Assembly: GCA_963830495.1 (NCBI GenBank)
Contig: CAWHMS010000003.1
Location: 815,901-879,900, forward strand
Length of the DNA: 64,000 nucleotides
DNA from: CAWHMS01 sp963830495
GTDB lineage: Bacteria; Actinomycetota; Actinomycetes; Propionibacteriales; Nocardioidaceae
Direction of reading: 5' to 3'
The first letter of the stretch is position 1; every line of letters starts with the position of its first letter. The notes beneath the pieces were generated by a model that searched no databases, was not told the DNA's origin, and was given only the letters and a program-made list of their open reading frames with translations. The position numbers were made by a program, and so were the translations under genes. Below are positions 53,011 through 61,855 of the stretch, piece by piece.

Positions 53011-55728
53011 CTACGCAGGGCCGGAGCCGGCCTTCGCGGCCAGGCTGGCACGGGCGGCCTCAAGGCGGGCCACCGGCACCCGGAACGGCGAGCAGGAGAC
53101 GTAGTCGAGGGCGATGCTCTCGAAGTAGTGGATCGACTCCGGATCACCCCCGTGCTCGCCGCAGATGCCGATGACGAGGTCGTGCCTGGTCTCTCTGCCC
53201 TCCCAGGCTGCGATCGACACGAGACGCCCGACGCCTGCGGTGTCCAGGCTCTCGAACGGGCTGATCCGGAAGATGCCTGCCTCGATGTACCGCGGAAAGA
53301 ACGCCGCCTCGACGTCGTCGCGGCTGAAGCCCCAGGTGGTCTGCGTCATGTCGTTGGTGCCAAAGGAGAAGAACTCCGCCACCTCCGCGATCTCGTGCGC
53401 CGTCATAGCCGCACGAGGCACCTCGATCATGGTGCCGATGGGGAAGCTGAGCTCGACACCTCTCTCGTCAGACACCTCGCGCAGTGTCTGTTCGGCTTGT
53501 TCGCGGATGATCTCGAACTCCTTCACGTCCGCCACCAGCGGCACCATGATCTCCGGGTGCGGGTGCAGCCCTCGGTCGATCAGCTCCGCGGCCGCCTCGG
53601 CGATGGCGCGCACCTGCAGCAGGAACAGCCCCGGCACGACGAGGCCGAGCCGGACGCCGCGCATGCCCAGCATCGGGTTCTGCTCGTGGTAGCGCTGCAC
53701 CTCACGCAGCAGCTCTGCCGATGCATCGTCGGGGTTCCCGGTCGCATCAGCGACGGCCACCTTGACCGACAGGTCGGTCAGGTCGGGCAGGAACTCGTGC
53801 AGCGGCGGATCGAGCAGCCTGACGACGACAGGCAGTTCGTCCATCGCCTCGAAGATGCCGAGGAAATCCTGCCGCTGCAGCGGCAGCAGCTCCTGCAGCG
53901 CATCCTGCCGCTCGTTCTCGTTGGCAGCCATGATGACCCGCTCGACGACCTTGCGCCGCGCGCCGAGGAACATGTGCTCGGTGCGGCACAGTCCGATGCC
54001 CTGCGCGCCGAAGTCACGAGCCCGTTGCGCATCCTCCGGCGTGTCCGCGTTGGCGCGTACGAACATGCGACGCGACTCGTCGGCGTACGCCATGATGCGT
54101 CGCACGGCGTCCACCAGGTCCTGCTCGTCACTTGCCTTGACGTGGGCCCCGGTGCGCTTGTCGGCGGGGTCCAACAGCGCCTCCACGACAGCACTCGGCA
54201 CGACCGGGACGCGTCCCTCGAACACCTCGCCGGTCGATCCGTCGATCGAGACCACGTCTCCCTCCCGGACGCGGACCCCCTCAGGGGTGCGGAACTCGCG
54301 TCGCTTGGGGTCGACCCGCAGCGCCTCCACCCCGACCACACACGTCCGGCCCATCCCGCGGGCCACCACGGCCGCGTGCGACGTCTTGCCGCCACGGCTG
54401 GTCAGCACCCCCGTGGCCGCGATCATGCCGCGCAGGTCGTCCGGGTTGGTCTCCCTGCGGACCAGGATCACGTCGTCGCCCTTGGACGCCCAGGCCACGG
54501 CGGTTGCGGAGTCGAACGCGGCCTTGCCGACGGCAGCACCCGGGCTCGCCGCCATCCCCGCGGCGATCCTCGTGCGCTTGGCCCCGGCGTCGAACTGCGG
54601 AAACATCAGCTGGGCCAGCTGAGCCCCGGTGACGCGGCGCATGGCCTCGTCCATGTCGATGATGCCCTCGTCGACAAGCTGCACGGCGACTCGGAAAGCC
54701 GCGGCAGGTGTGCGCTTCCCGACCCGGGTCTGGAGCATCCAGAGCTTGCCTCGCTCGACGGTGAACTCGATGTCGCACAGATCCTTGTAGTGCCGCTCGA
54801 GCGTGGCCATGATCTCGAGCAGCTCGTCGTACGACGCCTTGTCCGACTCGCCCAGCGATGCAAGTGGCAGCGTGTTCCTAATGCCCGCCACCACGTCCTC
54901 GCCCTGCGCGTTTGCCAAGTAGTCGCCGTACACGCCCTGATGCCCGGTCGCCGGGTCCCGGGTGAAGCACACGCCGGTCCCGGAGTCCTCGCCGAGGTTG
55001 CCGAACACCATCGAGCAGATGTTGACCGCCGTACCGAGATCGTCGGGGATGCGCTCCTGCCGCCGGTAGACGCGGGCACGATCGGTGTTCCACGAGTCGA
55101 AGACGGCGCGCACCGCCAGGTCCAGCTGCTCCCGGGGCTGCTGCGGGAAGGCTGAGCCGGTCTCCTCCTTGATGATCGACTTGTACGTCGCCACCAGGGT
55201 CCGGAAGTCGGCCACAGTCAGCTCGACGTCGGTGGAGACACCGCGCTCGTCCTTGAGGTCGTCGAGCGCCTCGTCGAAGAGACCGCGCTCCACACCGAGC
55301 ACGGTGGTTCCGAACATCGACAGCAGCCGGCGATAGGAGTCCCACGCGAATCGGGGATCGCCGGAGATGTCCGACAGACCTTCGACCGACTCGTCGTTGA
55401 GGCCGACGTTGAGGACGGTCTCCATCATGCCCGGCATCGAGAACTTCGCCCCGGAGCGCACGGACACCAGCAGCGGATCATTGGCCTGGCCGAGCAATCG
55501 GCCCATCTGCTTCTCCAGCGCGACCAGGTGCTCCTCGACCTCGGCGGCCATCTCCGGCGGCTCGCCCCCCGAGTCCAGGTAGACCCGGCAGGCCTCGGTC
55601 GTGATCGTGAACCCGGGTGGGACCGGGAGTCCGATGGTGGTCATCTCGGCGAGGTTGGCGCCCTTCCCGCCCAGCAGGTCCCTCTGACTGGCACTGCCTT
55701 CGCGGAAGTCGTACACATACCTCGTCAT
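53011..55728 (-). CDS. ppdK: Pyruvate, phosphate dikinase
   Basis: PPDK interconverts pyruvate, ATP and phosphate with PEP, AMP and pyrophosphate. The 905-residue protein has the N-terminal ATP-grasp domain (LLGGKGANLAEMTTIGLPVP, residues about 18-37; SVRSGAKFSMPGMMETVLN), the central phospho-His domain with the catalytic His in SRGGKTSHAAVVARGMG, and the C-terminal PEP/pyruvate barrel (ITEHMFLG-like CRTEHMFLG; GTNDMTQTTWG; catalytic Cys in GICGEHGGDP). ATG at 55728; the longer upstream frame is not supported. Convergent with the ykoC unit and divergent from the PGPGW gene. Confidence 0.97.
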   Translation of the reverse strand: MTRYVYDFREGSASQRDLLGGKGANLAEMTTIGLPVPPGFTITTEACRVYLDSGGEPPEMAAEVEEHLVALEKQMGRLLGQANDPLLVSVRSGAKFSMPGMMETVLNVGLNDESVEGLSDISGDPRFAWDSYRRLLSMFGTTVLGVERGLFDEALDDLKDERGVSTDVELTVADFRTLVATYKSIIKEETGSAFPQQPREQLDLAVRAVFDSWNTDRARVYRRQERIPDDLGTAVNICSMVFGNLGEDSGTGVCFTRDPATGHQGVYGDYLANAQGEDVVAGIRNTLPLASLGESDKASYDELLEIMATLERHYKDLCDIEFTVERGKLWMLQTRVGKRTPAAAFRVAVQLVDEGIIDMDEAMRRVTGAQLAQLMFPQFDAGAKRTRIAAGMAASPGAAVGKAAFDSATAVAWASKGDDVILVRRETNPDDLRGMIAATGVLTSRGGKTSHAAVVARGMGRTCVVGVEALRVDPKRREFRTPEGVRVREGDVVSIDGSTGEVFEGRVPVVPSAVVEALLDPADKRTGAHVKASDEQDLVDAVRRIMAYADESRRMFVRANADTPEDAQRARDFGAQGIGLCRTEHMFLGARRKVVERVIMAANENERQDALQELLPLQRQDFLGIFEAMDELPVVVRLLDPPLHEFLPDLTDLSVKVAVADATGNPDDASAELLREVQRYHEQNPMLGMRGVRLGLVVPGLFLLQVRAIAEAAAELIDRGLHPHPEIMVPLVADVKEFEIIREQAEQTLREVSDERGVELSFPIGTMIEVPRAAMTAHEIAEVAEFFSFGTNDMTQTTWGFSRDDVEAAFFPRYIEAGIFRISPFESLDTAGVGRLVSIAAWEGRETRHDLVIGICGEHGGDPESIHYFESIALDYVSCSPFRVPVARLEAARASLAAKAGSGPA

Positions 55729-55903
55729 CTCGCCAACCCCTGCCACGGTGGCGCGGACCCGGTCGCCCGCGGTGATCGTCTCATCATGCCCCCGACCGAT
55801 CCTCCCGGAAACTGAACCGCCGAACTCCCGCAGCGACCCGGTTCGTCGTGCGTCGCCTGACGTAGGCTCGGTGCGAGCAGCCGACCGGGACGCGAGGGGA
55901 AGC

Positions 55904-56404
55904 ATGGCGCTACGCAAGACGTGGGTGACCGTCGTCGGCTGGGTCTTGGTGGTCGTGGGGATCGCCGCGCTGGTGCTGCCCGGCCCCGGCCTGTTGATGC
56001 TGCTCGCGGGGCTGGTCGTCTTGTCGCAGGAGTACGAGTGGGCCGAGCGGCGGGTCGAGCCGGTCAAGGCGAAAGCGTTCGACGTCGCCAAGCAGGGAGT
56101 GTCGACCTGGCCGAGGATCATCCTGAGCCTGGTCGCCGCGCTGTGTGTGAAGGCCGCCGGAGTGGTGTGGTGGGTCGCGCCGGAGATCCCCGAGATCGGG
56201 CCGATCGGACCCGAGTGGCCGCTGGGCGGCTGGGCCACCGGGAGCAGCATCATCCTGTCTGGCCTCATCGCGCTCGGACTTCTGATCTACAGCATCGTCC
56301 GCTGGCGTGGTGAGGCCGTCGCCGAACGCCGCACCGCCCGGGCCGAGCGAGGCGCCGCGCGCACCTCGACGGCGGGCGTGAGCTCCGGCGACGACGTCTC
56401 CTGA
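55904..56404 (+). CDS. PGPGW-family transmembrane protein
   Basis: A 166-residue membrane protein of the PGPGW family, which takes its name from a motif that here reads ALVLPGPGLLMLLAGLVVLS (about residues 22-41). Two or three further membrane segments (IILSLVAALCVKAAGVVWWV; IILSGLIALGLLIYSIV) and a charged C-terminal tail follow. Function is unknown. ATG has GAGGGGA 5 nt upstream. It lies between ppdK and lpd. Confidence 0.85.
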   Translation: MALRKTWVTVVGWVLVVVGIAALVLPGPGLLMLLAGLVVLSQEYEWAERRVEPVKAKAFDVAKQGVSTWPRIILSLVAALCVKAAGVVWWVAPEIPEIGPIGPEWPLGGWATGSSIILSGLIALGLLIYSIVRWRGEAVAERRTARAERGAARTSTAGVSSGDDVS

Positions 56405-56502
56405 CCGGCGCAGCGCAGCGGGCGACGTACATCTCTCACGACGACGATGGGCCGGCAGCGACGCGGAGGTGTGGAGATTCGGTCAGCCAATAGGCTGGGG
56501 CC

Positions 56503-57897
56503 ATGAGTTCTCACTTCGATGTCGCCGTGCTCGGCGCCGGTCCGGGTGGTTACGTCGCCGCGATCCGGGCGGCCCAGCTCGGCCTCAAGACCGCGGTCGT
56601 CGAGAGCAAGTACTGGGGGGGCGTCTGCCTCAACGTCGGTTGCATCCCGAGCAAGGCGCTGCTACGCAATGCCGAGCTCGCGCACATCTTCCACGCCGAC
56701 GCGAAGACGTTCGGCATCTCCGGTGAGGTGAGCTTCGACTACAGCGCGGCGTGGGACCGGAGCCGCAAGGTGGCCGACGGCCGAGTCAAGGGCGTCCACT
56801 ACCTCATGAAGAAGAACGGCATCACTGAGCTCGATGGCTGGGGCACCTTCTCCGACGCGCACACGGTCGAGGTGGAGCTGTCGGCTGGGGGAGACGAGAC
56901 CGTCACCTTCGACAACCTGATCCTGGCGACGGGCGCGACCACCCGGCTGCTGCCAGGTACGTCGTTGAGCGAACGGGTCGTCACCTACGAAGAGCAGATC
57001 ATGACATCTGAGCTGCCGGGCTCGATCGTCATCGCCGGCGCTGGCGCCATCGGGGTCGAGTTCGCCTACGTCATGGCCAACTACGGCGTCAACGTGACCC
57101 TGGTGGAGTTCCTCGACCGCATCGTCCCGCTCGAGGACGAAGAGGTGTCGGCGGAGCTGGCGAAGCGCTTCAAGAAGCTGGGCGTCAAGGTCCTGTCGGG
57201 CACCAAGGTCGACGCGATCGACGACGCCGGCGACAAGGTGAAGGTCACCGTGACGAAGGGTGACGACCAGTCGACGCTCGAGGCCGACAAGGTCATGCAG
57301 GCGATCGGCTTCGCCCCGCGGGTGGAGGGATACGGCCTGGACAAGACCGGGGTCGAGCTCACCGACCGTGGCGCCGTCGGCATCGACGAGTGGATGCGGA
57401 CCAGTGTGCCGCACATCTACGCGATCGGTGACGTCACCGCCAAGCTGATGCTCGCTCACGCCGCGGAGGCGATGGGGATCGTGGCGGCCGAGACGATCGC
57501 AGGTGCGGAGACGATGGCGATCGACTACCAGATGGTGCCCAAGGCGACGTACTGCCAGCCGCAGGTCGCCAGCTTCGGCTACACCGAGGCACAGGCGCGC
57601 GAGCGCGGACACGACGTCAAGGTGTCGAAGTTCCCCTTCAGCGCCAATGCGAAGGCGCACGGGCTCGGGGATCCGGCCGGCTTCGTCAAGATCGTGGCCG
57701 ACGCCGAGCACGGCGAGTTCCTGGGCGCGCACCTGATCGGGCCGGACGTGACCGAGCTGCTCCCCGAGCTGACCCTGGCCCAGCAGTGGGACCTCACGGC
57801 GGCCGAGGTGTCCCGCAACATCCACGCCCACCCGACCCTGAGTGAAGCCCTCAAAGAGGCGGTGCACGGCATCGAAGGTCACATGATCAACTTTTAG
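56503..57897 (+). CDS. lpd: Dihydrolipoyl dehydrogenase
   Basis: The E3 subunit of 2-oxo-acid dehydrogenase complexes and of the glycine cleavage system. The 464-residue flavoprotein has the FAD loop VLGAGPGGYVAAIRAAQLG (about residues 9-27), the redox disulfide C-x4-C in GGVCLNVGCIPSKAL (about 40-54), the NAD loop IAGAGAIGVEFAYVMANYG, IGDVTAKLMLAHAAEAMG, and the active-site His in the C-terminal HAHPTLSEALKEAVHG. It is the last gene of the conserved region before the decay zone. Confidence 0.97.
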   Translation: MSSHFDVAVLGAGPGGYVAAIRAAQLGLKTAVVESKYWGGVCLNVGCIPSKALLRNAELAHIFHADAKTFGISGEVSFDYSAAWDRSRKVADGRVKGVHYLMKKNGITELDGWGTFSDAHTVEVELSAGGDETVTFDNLILATGATTRLLPGTSLSERVVTYEEQIMTSELPGSIVIAGAGAIGVEFAYVMANYGVNVTLVEFLDRIVPLEDEEVSAELAKRFKKLGVKVLSGTKVDAIDDAGDKVKVTVTKGDDQSTLEADKVMQAIGFAPRVEGYGLDKTGVELTDRGAVGIDEWMRTSVPHIYAIGDVTAKLMLAHAAEAMGIVAAETIAGAETMAIDYQMVPKATYCQPQVASFGYTEAQARERGHDVKVSKFPFSANAKAHGLGDPAGFVKIVADAEHGEFLGAHLIGPDVTELLPELTLAQQWDLTAAEVSRNIHAHPTLSEALKEAVHGIEGHMINF

Positions 57898-57931
57898 TGG
57901 CGAGTTGGCCCTGACCTGCGCACGAAAGGGT

Positions 57932-58240
57932 CTAGCGGGCCGCTGATGTGTCGCTGATGTAGCAGCCGAGAGCATCGTCGACCGCCTTGCGGGTCCGTTC
58001 GCCGCTCGTCGGCATGAGGTGCGTGTAGGTCCGCAACGTGAAGCCGGGGTCACTGTGACCGAGGTATTCCGCTACCGCCTTGATGGACTCGCCCGCGTCC
58101 AGTAGCACGGAGGCGAAAAGTGCCGGAGCGCATGCGTCCCATCCGCGCGGGTCTGCTCTACCCCCGCCGCCTTGAGTGCGGGCGCCCACACCTGGCGATT
58201 GAAGTCGTTACGACGTAGCGCCGCTGGCGTTTGGGCTTCC
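57932..58240 (-). pseudogene. Tyrosine recombinase (integrase) remnant, truncated and frameshifted
   Basis: Only the C-terminal catalytic half remains. One frame has RRNDFNRQVWAPALKAAG and THALRHF, with the RHR-box arginine; the next frame continues with FASVLLDAGESIKAVAEYLG, the HSD motif and the Tyr in RTYTHLM. The two parts join if a base is restored near 58113-58120, so the gene carries a one-base frameshift, and its N-terminal part is gone at the VOC gene boundary. It marks a former integrative element; no tRNA or att repeat was seen next to it. Confidence 0.85.
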
Positions 58241-58249
58241 GCCGAAAGC

Positions 58250-58660
58250 TCAGTCCTTCTCGTCACCCTCGAACCCGATGAGCCAGTGGAGGCCATAACG
58301 GTCGATGACCTGGCCGTCTGATGCGCCCCACGGCCGCGTCTGCAGGTCGTCCACCACTCGGCCAGCATTGGAGAGGCCGGAGAACCAGTCGCGCATTGTG
58401 GCCGGCGCGGCCGTGCCGAGCAACGACAACATCATGCCTTCGCTTCGGACGGGAGGCTGGTTCCCCGACACGTCGGCGCCAAAGAGCGCGACCGGACCTT
58501 CGACGAGGAGGCCGTGGGCAACGGCATCACCGGGGCCGTCGTTCCTGTTGAACTCCGCGTAGGTGTGTAACTGAACCGTGCAACCGAAGAGGTCGCCGTA
58601 GAAGGTGAGGGCTTCGCGAGCTGTTCCGGGAAAGTGAATGTACGGCGTTGGGGCTGTCAT
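58250..58660 (-). CDS. VOC-family protein (PhnB-like)
   Basis: A 136-residue vicinal-oxygen-chelate protein of the PhnB/3-demethylubiquinone-methyltransferase-like group. It has PYIHFPGTAREALTFYGDLF at the start, VAHGLLVEGPVALFGADV in the middle and TRPWGASDGQVIDRYGLHWL at the end. These proteins often appear next to mobile DNA and their substrates are unknown. ATG at 58660 gives the family's usual N-terminus. Confidence 0.85.
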   Translation of the reverse strand: MTAPTPYIHFPGTAREALTFYGDLFGCTVQLHTYAEFNRNDGPGDAVAHGLLVEGPVALFGADVSGNQPPVRSEGMMLSLLGTAAPATMRDWFSGLSNAGRVVDDLQTRPWGASDGQVIDRYGLHWLIGFEGDEKD

Positions 58661-58941
58661 AGATCGCATGCTACGCACCGCGACCGGTGACGCACGGACA
58701 TCGCCTGCTTGTTCCATTGACCCAGGACCGGTGCCTGGCGAGGCTCGGTCCAGGCGTCCGGGCTGTCGCTCTCATTTCGGCTGCCCACGCTGGTCGTGTG
58801 GCTCTCATTTGGCCTGCGCGGGCCGGGCGTCGCCAGGGCCAGGAGAGGCTCAAGAAGGGTTTGTCGTGCTCGAAGCAGCGTTGCCCTCCCGGCTCGACAA
58901 CCAATGGTGGATCGAGCAACGGAGGAATGCGATGAGCACGG
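58661..58941. other. Gap with no supported gene
   Basis: I see no coding sequence that resembles a known family. The motif GCTCTCATTT occurs twice (58768-58777 and 58801-58810) with similar flanks, which may be a trace of mobile-element ends. The stretch before the IS110 remnant may contain its decayed upstream part, but no transposase motif can be read in it. Confidence 0.35.
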
Positions 58942-59469
58942 ATGGTCTCCCAGCTGCACCAGCTGCTGCTGGAGCTGATCCCCGGTGGCGCGAAGGAGGA
59001 TCTCTCGGCCCGCCAGGCCAAGGCACTGCTGGCGAAGGTCCGACCCCGCGATGCCGCCGGCAAGACCCGCCGCCGCGTCGCCGCGGAACTGATCAGCGAC
59101 CTCGAGCGGATCTACGCCCGGAAGAAGGCCGCCAACAAGGAACTCACCGAACTCCTCGCGGCGACCGACACCCGGCTGTTGGACCTTCCCGGGATCGGCC
59201 CATCCGGAGCCGCTCGGCTGCTCGTCGAGGCCGACGGCAAGGCACCCATGGAAGCCATGCGATGCGTCAAGAGACGACTCTCCGACATCGTCTACCAGCA
59301 GATGCTCAACGACGAACTAGCCACGACCAGGACGGGCCCGGGAGGGCAACAGGGAAACGACTCTGACTCCAGCGCGACCGACTCACATCCCAACGCCGGC
59401 TCTTCGGACAAGCCACTTCCCGGACCCGCCACCAACCAGCCTAAGACACCACTTCGCAAGGCCGGTTGA
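58942..59469 (+). mobile_element. IS110-family transposase remnant with an internal deletion
   Basis: The 175-codon frame carries the middle of an IS110 transposase (KVRPRDAAGKTRRRVAAELI; DLERIYARKKAANKELTELL; TRLLDLPGIGPSGAARLLVE, the Transposase_20 signature) and its C-terminal end (MEAMRCVKRRLSDIVYQQML and a Gly/Ser/Pro-rich tail with SDKPLPGPA). Between LLVEADG and KAPMEAMRCVK about 75 residues of the normal protein are missing, with the frame intact. The N-terminal DEDD domain is also gone. The element is therefore defective. The start codon is arbitrary. Confidence 0.75.
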
Positions 59470-59519
59470 CACAGAAGGGGGCCATGACCGGTCAGCGGCA
59501 TGAGCGGATGAACGGGCTC

Positions 59520-59939
59520 TTAGAATGCAGGGCTCCCGCGCTCGTTGCGGTAGGCCCGGATGCCGGTGATGACGCCATCGACCACCGAAAATATGTGGCA
59601 GACCATGCTGATGTGCGTGCGGTCGCCCGCGACGAGAGTGGACAGCTGTTCGACGAGTACGTCGTCGCCAGCCTGCTGCACGTTGACGTTCTCCGTGGTG
59701 AGCGACGTGGCCTTGTTGATCGGCGCCTGCAACCTCTTGATCACGGCGTCCGCCCCTTGCTGCATCACTAGCCAGGGCTCGTCCGTCCACGGGCTCGCCA
59801 CCTTCGTGACCACGTCGGCTGCCAGAAACCCACGTAGGGCCTCGAAGTCGTCAACGTCCCCAGACGCCCGTGCCCGCTGGACCGCCTCGATATAGCTCCG
59901 CAGCAAGCCTGATCGATGGACTGTCGTCAGCCATTTCAA
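59520..59939 (-). CDS. NTF2/SnoaL-like protein with damaged start
   Basis: A 139-codon frame with the NTF2-like fold: LLRSYIEAVQRARASGDVDD, FLAADVVTKVASPW, VQQAGDDVLVEQLSTLVAG and MVCHIFSVVDGVITGIRAYR. The good ribosome site GGAGGAGG and ATG at 59934 belong to another frame (MADDSPSIRL) that soon ends, so a frameshift in the first ten codons is likely. The TTG at 59939 directly abuts the ribosome site and is a poor start. The gene is probably inactive or newly frameshifted. Confidence 0.6.
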   Translation of the reverse strand: MKWLTTVHRSGLLRSYIEAVQRARASGDVDDFEALRGFLAADVVTKVASPWTDEPWLVMQQGADAVIKRLQAPINKATSLTTENVNVQQAGDDVLVEQLSTLVAGDRTHISMVCHIFSVVDGVITGIRAYRNERGSPAF

Positions 59940-60103
59940 CCTCCTCCGGTTGGAGACGCTGGCACGCGTGGCGCGGGCGCTGCAAGGGTCCCGCAGCACA
60001 CATGCGCACGCTGAAGCCTCCGTTCATCGGCACGACCGTGCCTCAGCGTGGCTATGAGCGTGCATCGACGCCCGCCACCTCACCTGGGACCTAGTCTGCC
60101 CTC

Positions 60104-60692
60104 ATGACGTATGGGCTGCGTGACCTGGATGGCGTGCGGATTGGGCTTGCGACGAGTGCGGTTTCGAGAACGCGAACCCCGTGATCTGGCAACGGCATTC
60201 GTTGACGTATACGCGTCACTCGAACGGCTCCAAGGTCATCCCGAAGCGGGCCGGAGGCCCTAGACGGACACGTGGTCGGGCGCAGAGTACGCGGAGCACT
60301 GCGTCGATGGCACAGATCAGACCCTGGCAATCTGCCGCCGCGCTGTTGCGCTACCGGAGTCCACATCCGTGGTGTCGCTCTCCGAAGCGGCTGCCGTTAC
60401 CGCCGAGCTGATCGGTCAGCTGACGGATCCCCAATGGGACGCGGTGAAAGATGGCTGGTCATTCGACGTGCCAGTCCGAGGCGCCATGGTTCACCTGCTG
60501 CACGACCTCGAGCACCACCTGTTGGACGTCAACGAGTTCGTGGCGTTCTGCCAGCGGACACATGGCACCGTGGAGCCCGGCTACCACCGCCGGCGACCCC
60601 GCGATACCCACAACCACTATCTGGAGATCGGTGGGCACAGTTACTGGGGCGGTGGGTCCACGCGGGGGATCTCGACCCACCCGAGGTGGTGA
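60104..60692 (+). pseudogene. Decayed DinB-like/zinc-ribbon gene with several frameshifts and a stop
   Basis: Fragments of one protein lie in three frames. MTYGLRDLDGVRIG starts at the ATG at 60104; CDECGFENANP follows in a second frame from 60148; RDLATAFVDVYASLERLQGH from 60180 is in a third frame. That last frame meets an in-frame TAG at 60261 and then continues with DTWSGAEYAEHC, SEAAAVTAELIGQL and AMVHLLHDLEHHLLDVNEF, a DinB-type metal-site helix. Two shifts and a nonsense codon mark it as dead. Confidence 0.8.
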
Positions 60693-60837
60693 CGGTGATC
60701 AACAGAGCACGGATCTCACAACGGTGTGCGCACGGCGGTCGCAGGGGCTGGATTGCCGGGCGGCCGCTTCGGACACAATGGCCATAGCGGCCAGCTGGCC
60801 GTACACGAGGGCAGGTTCGGGTTCTGAGAGGTGGGCG

Positions 60838-61278
60838 ATGGATCCGCAAGCGAGGTTCGACGAGTCCGAAGTCCGAGCAGCGGAGCAGCATCTCCAGACC
60901 GCCCTCGAGGCCGTCGACCGGACCGCATGGGTCTTCGACTACACCGCCGATGCGGTGTTCGATGGTGGTGGGGAGCACGCCGTCGTGGGCCGCGAGTCCC
61001 TGCTCGCCATGGCGACGCCGATGCGCCCGTTGACGAAGGTGTCGATCCGGCCGCTTCGTACCGAGGGGCGCGATGGCCTCGCGACGGTTTGGGCCGAGGC
61101 GTCCTGGGTCAGTTGGTCGGACGACAGCACCCCGACGAACGTCCAGGTGCGCGGCATAATCCTGTGGCGAGGGAGGCCGATGGTGTGTGGCGGGTGGCGA
61201 TGGAAGGCATCGGTCGACGAAGCTTCGCGCGACCCGCCAGGCCGGCCGCCGAGAGTGGCGCATTCACATCGGCTATGA
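60838..61278 (+). CDS. SnoaL/NTF2-like protein with a frameshifted C-terminus
   Basis: A 146-codon frame with an NTF2-like core: RAAEQHLQTALEAVDRTAWV, FDYTADAVFDGGGEHAVVGR and VWAEASWVSWSDDSTPTNVQ. The end after RGIILWRG is not family-like, while another frame continues with READGVWRVAMEGIG, the expected last strand. A single-base change near 61175 would restore it. ATG has GAGAGG upstream. Function unknown; probably not fully functional. Confidence 0.65.
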   Translation: MDPQARFDESEVRAAEQHLQTALEAVDRTAWVFDYTADAVFDGGGEHAVVGRESLLAMATPMRPLTKVSIRPLRTEGRDGLATVWAEASWVSWSDDSTPTNVQVRGIILWRGRPMVCGGWRWKASVDEASRDPPGRPPRVAHSHRL

Positions 61279-61855
61279 GAGTGCGCTTGAGCCCAGCCGC
61301 TGGCTGCGTCTATTCGCCGCGAATGGGCGTTTCGGGTGTCAGCCCGGCTAGGCCTGTGGCGTCCCCTCTTTAACCCGCGATCTGCTCGCTTGGGGAAGGT
61401 TGTTGTTTCCCGTAGTCTTGGACTGATTGTCCGTGCTCGGGGAGAGATCTCAGCCAGGACTTTATGGGCGCATCTTTGGTTGCTGGAGGAAACGAGGGGC
61501 AACGGCACCCAACAGGTGACGGGATGAGCGAGACGAGGCCCACACTGGAAGGCGCTAGGCCTTGTCTGACCTGAGAGCCTCGACTCTCGTGTGCTCCAGG
61601 CGCGAGAACGGTAAGGACAGCGTTCCGCCACAGCACGCTCTGACTCCAGGTCCGATCCACCGAACGAGGGTTCGAACTTCGGTTTCGACGCCGCGATCCC
61701 GCAAGATCTGGATGTCCCGCGAATGTTCTCGAGTAGGCCCGAGTAGCGCTGTCGCCGCCGCAACGAATATCGCCCGCATGAAACGGCGTACCCGGCGAAT
61801 ATGCGCGCCTGGCCTGACTAGGGTGTGAGCAACGGAGACCCAGGCGGGAGGAAGT
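61279..61855. other. 577-bp gap with no supported gene
   Basis: No frame on either strand shows a recognisable protein here, and only short inverted repeats are seen (for example CGAAC/GTTCG near 61661-61674). It should include the promoter of the restriction gene that begins at 61856, whose ribosome site GGGAGGA is clear. It may be an eroded stretch of mobile DNA. Confidence 0.5.

Noticed and set aside
53128..55155. A 675-codon open frame on the plus strand
   Set aside because: It is the antisense shadow of ppdK in high-GC DNA and shows no domain motif.
58768..58810. Two copies of GCTCTCATTT as insertion-sequence ends
   Set aside because: They are direct, short and without a second end or target duplication, so an element cannot be defined.
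61661..61683. tRNA T-arm-like string GGTTCGAAC that could mark an integration site
   Set aside because: With the canonical TTCGAAC loop the flanking bases do not pair on either strand, and no anticodon arm or acceptor stem can be built around it.
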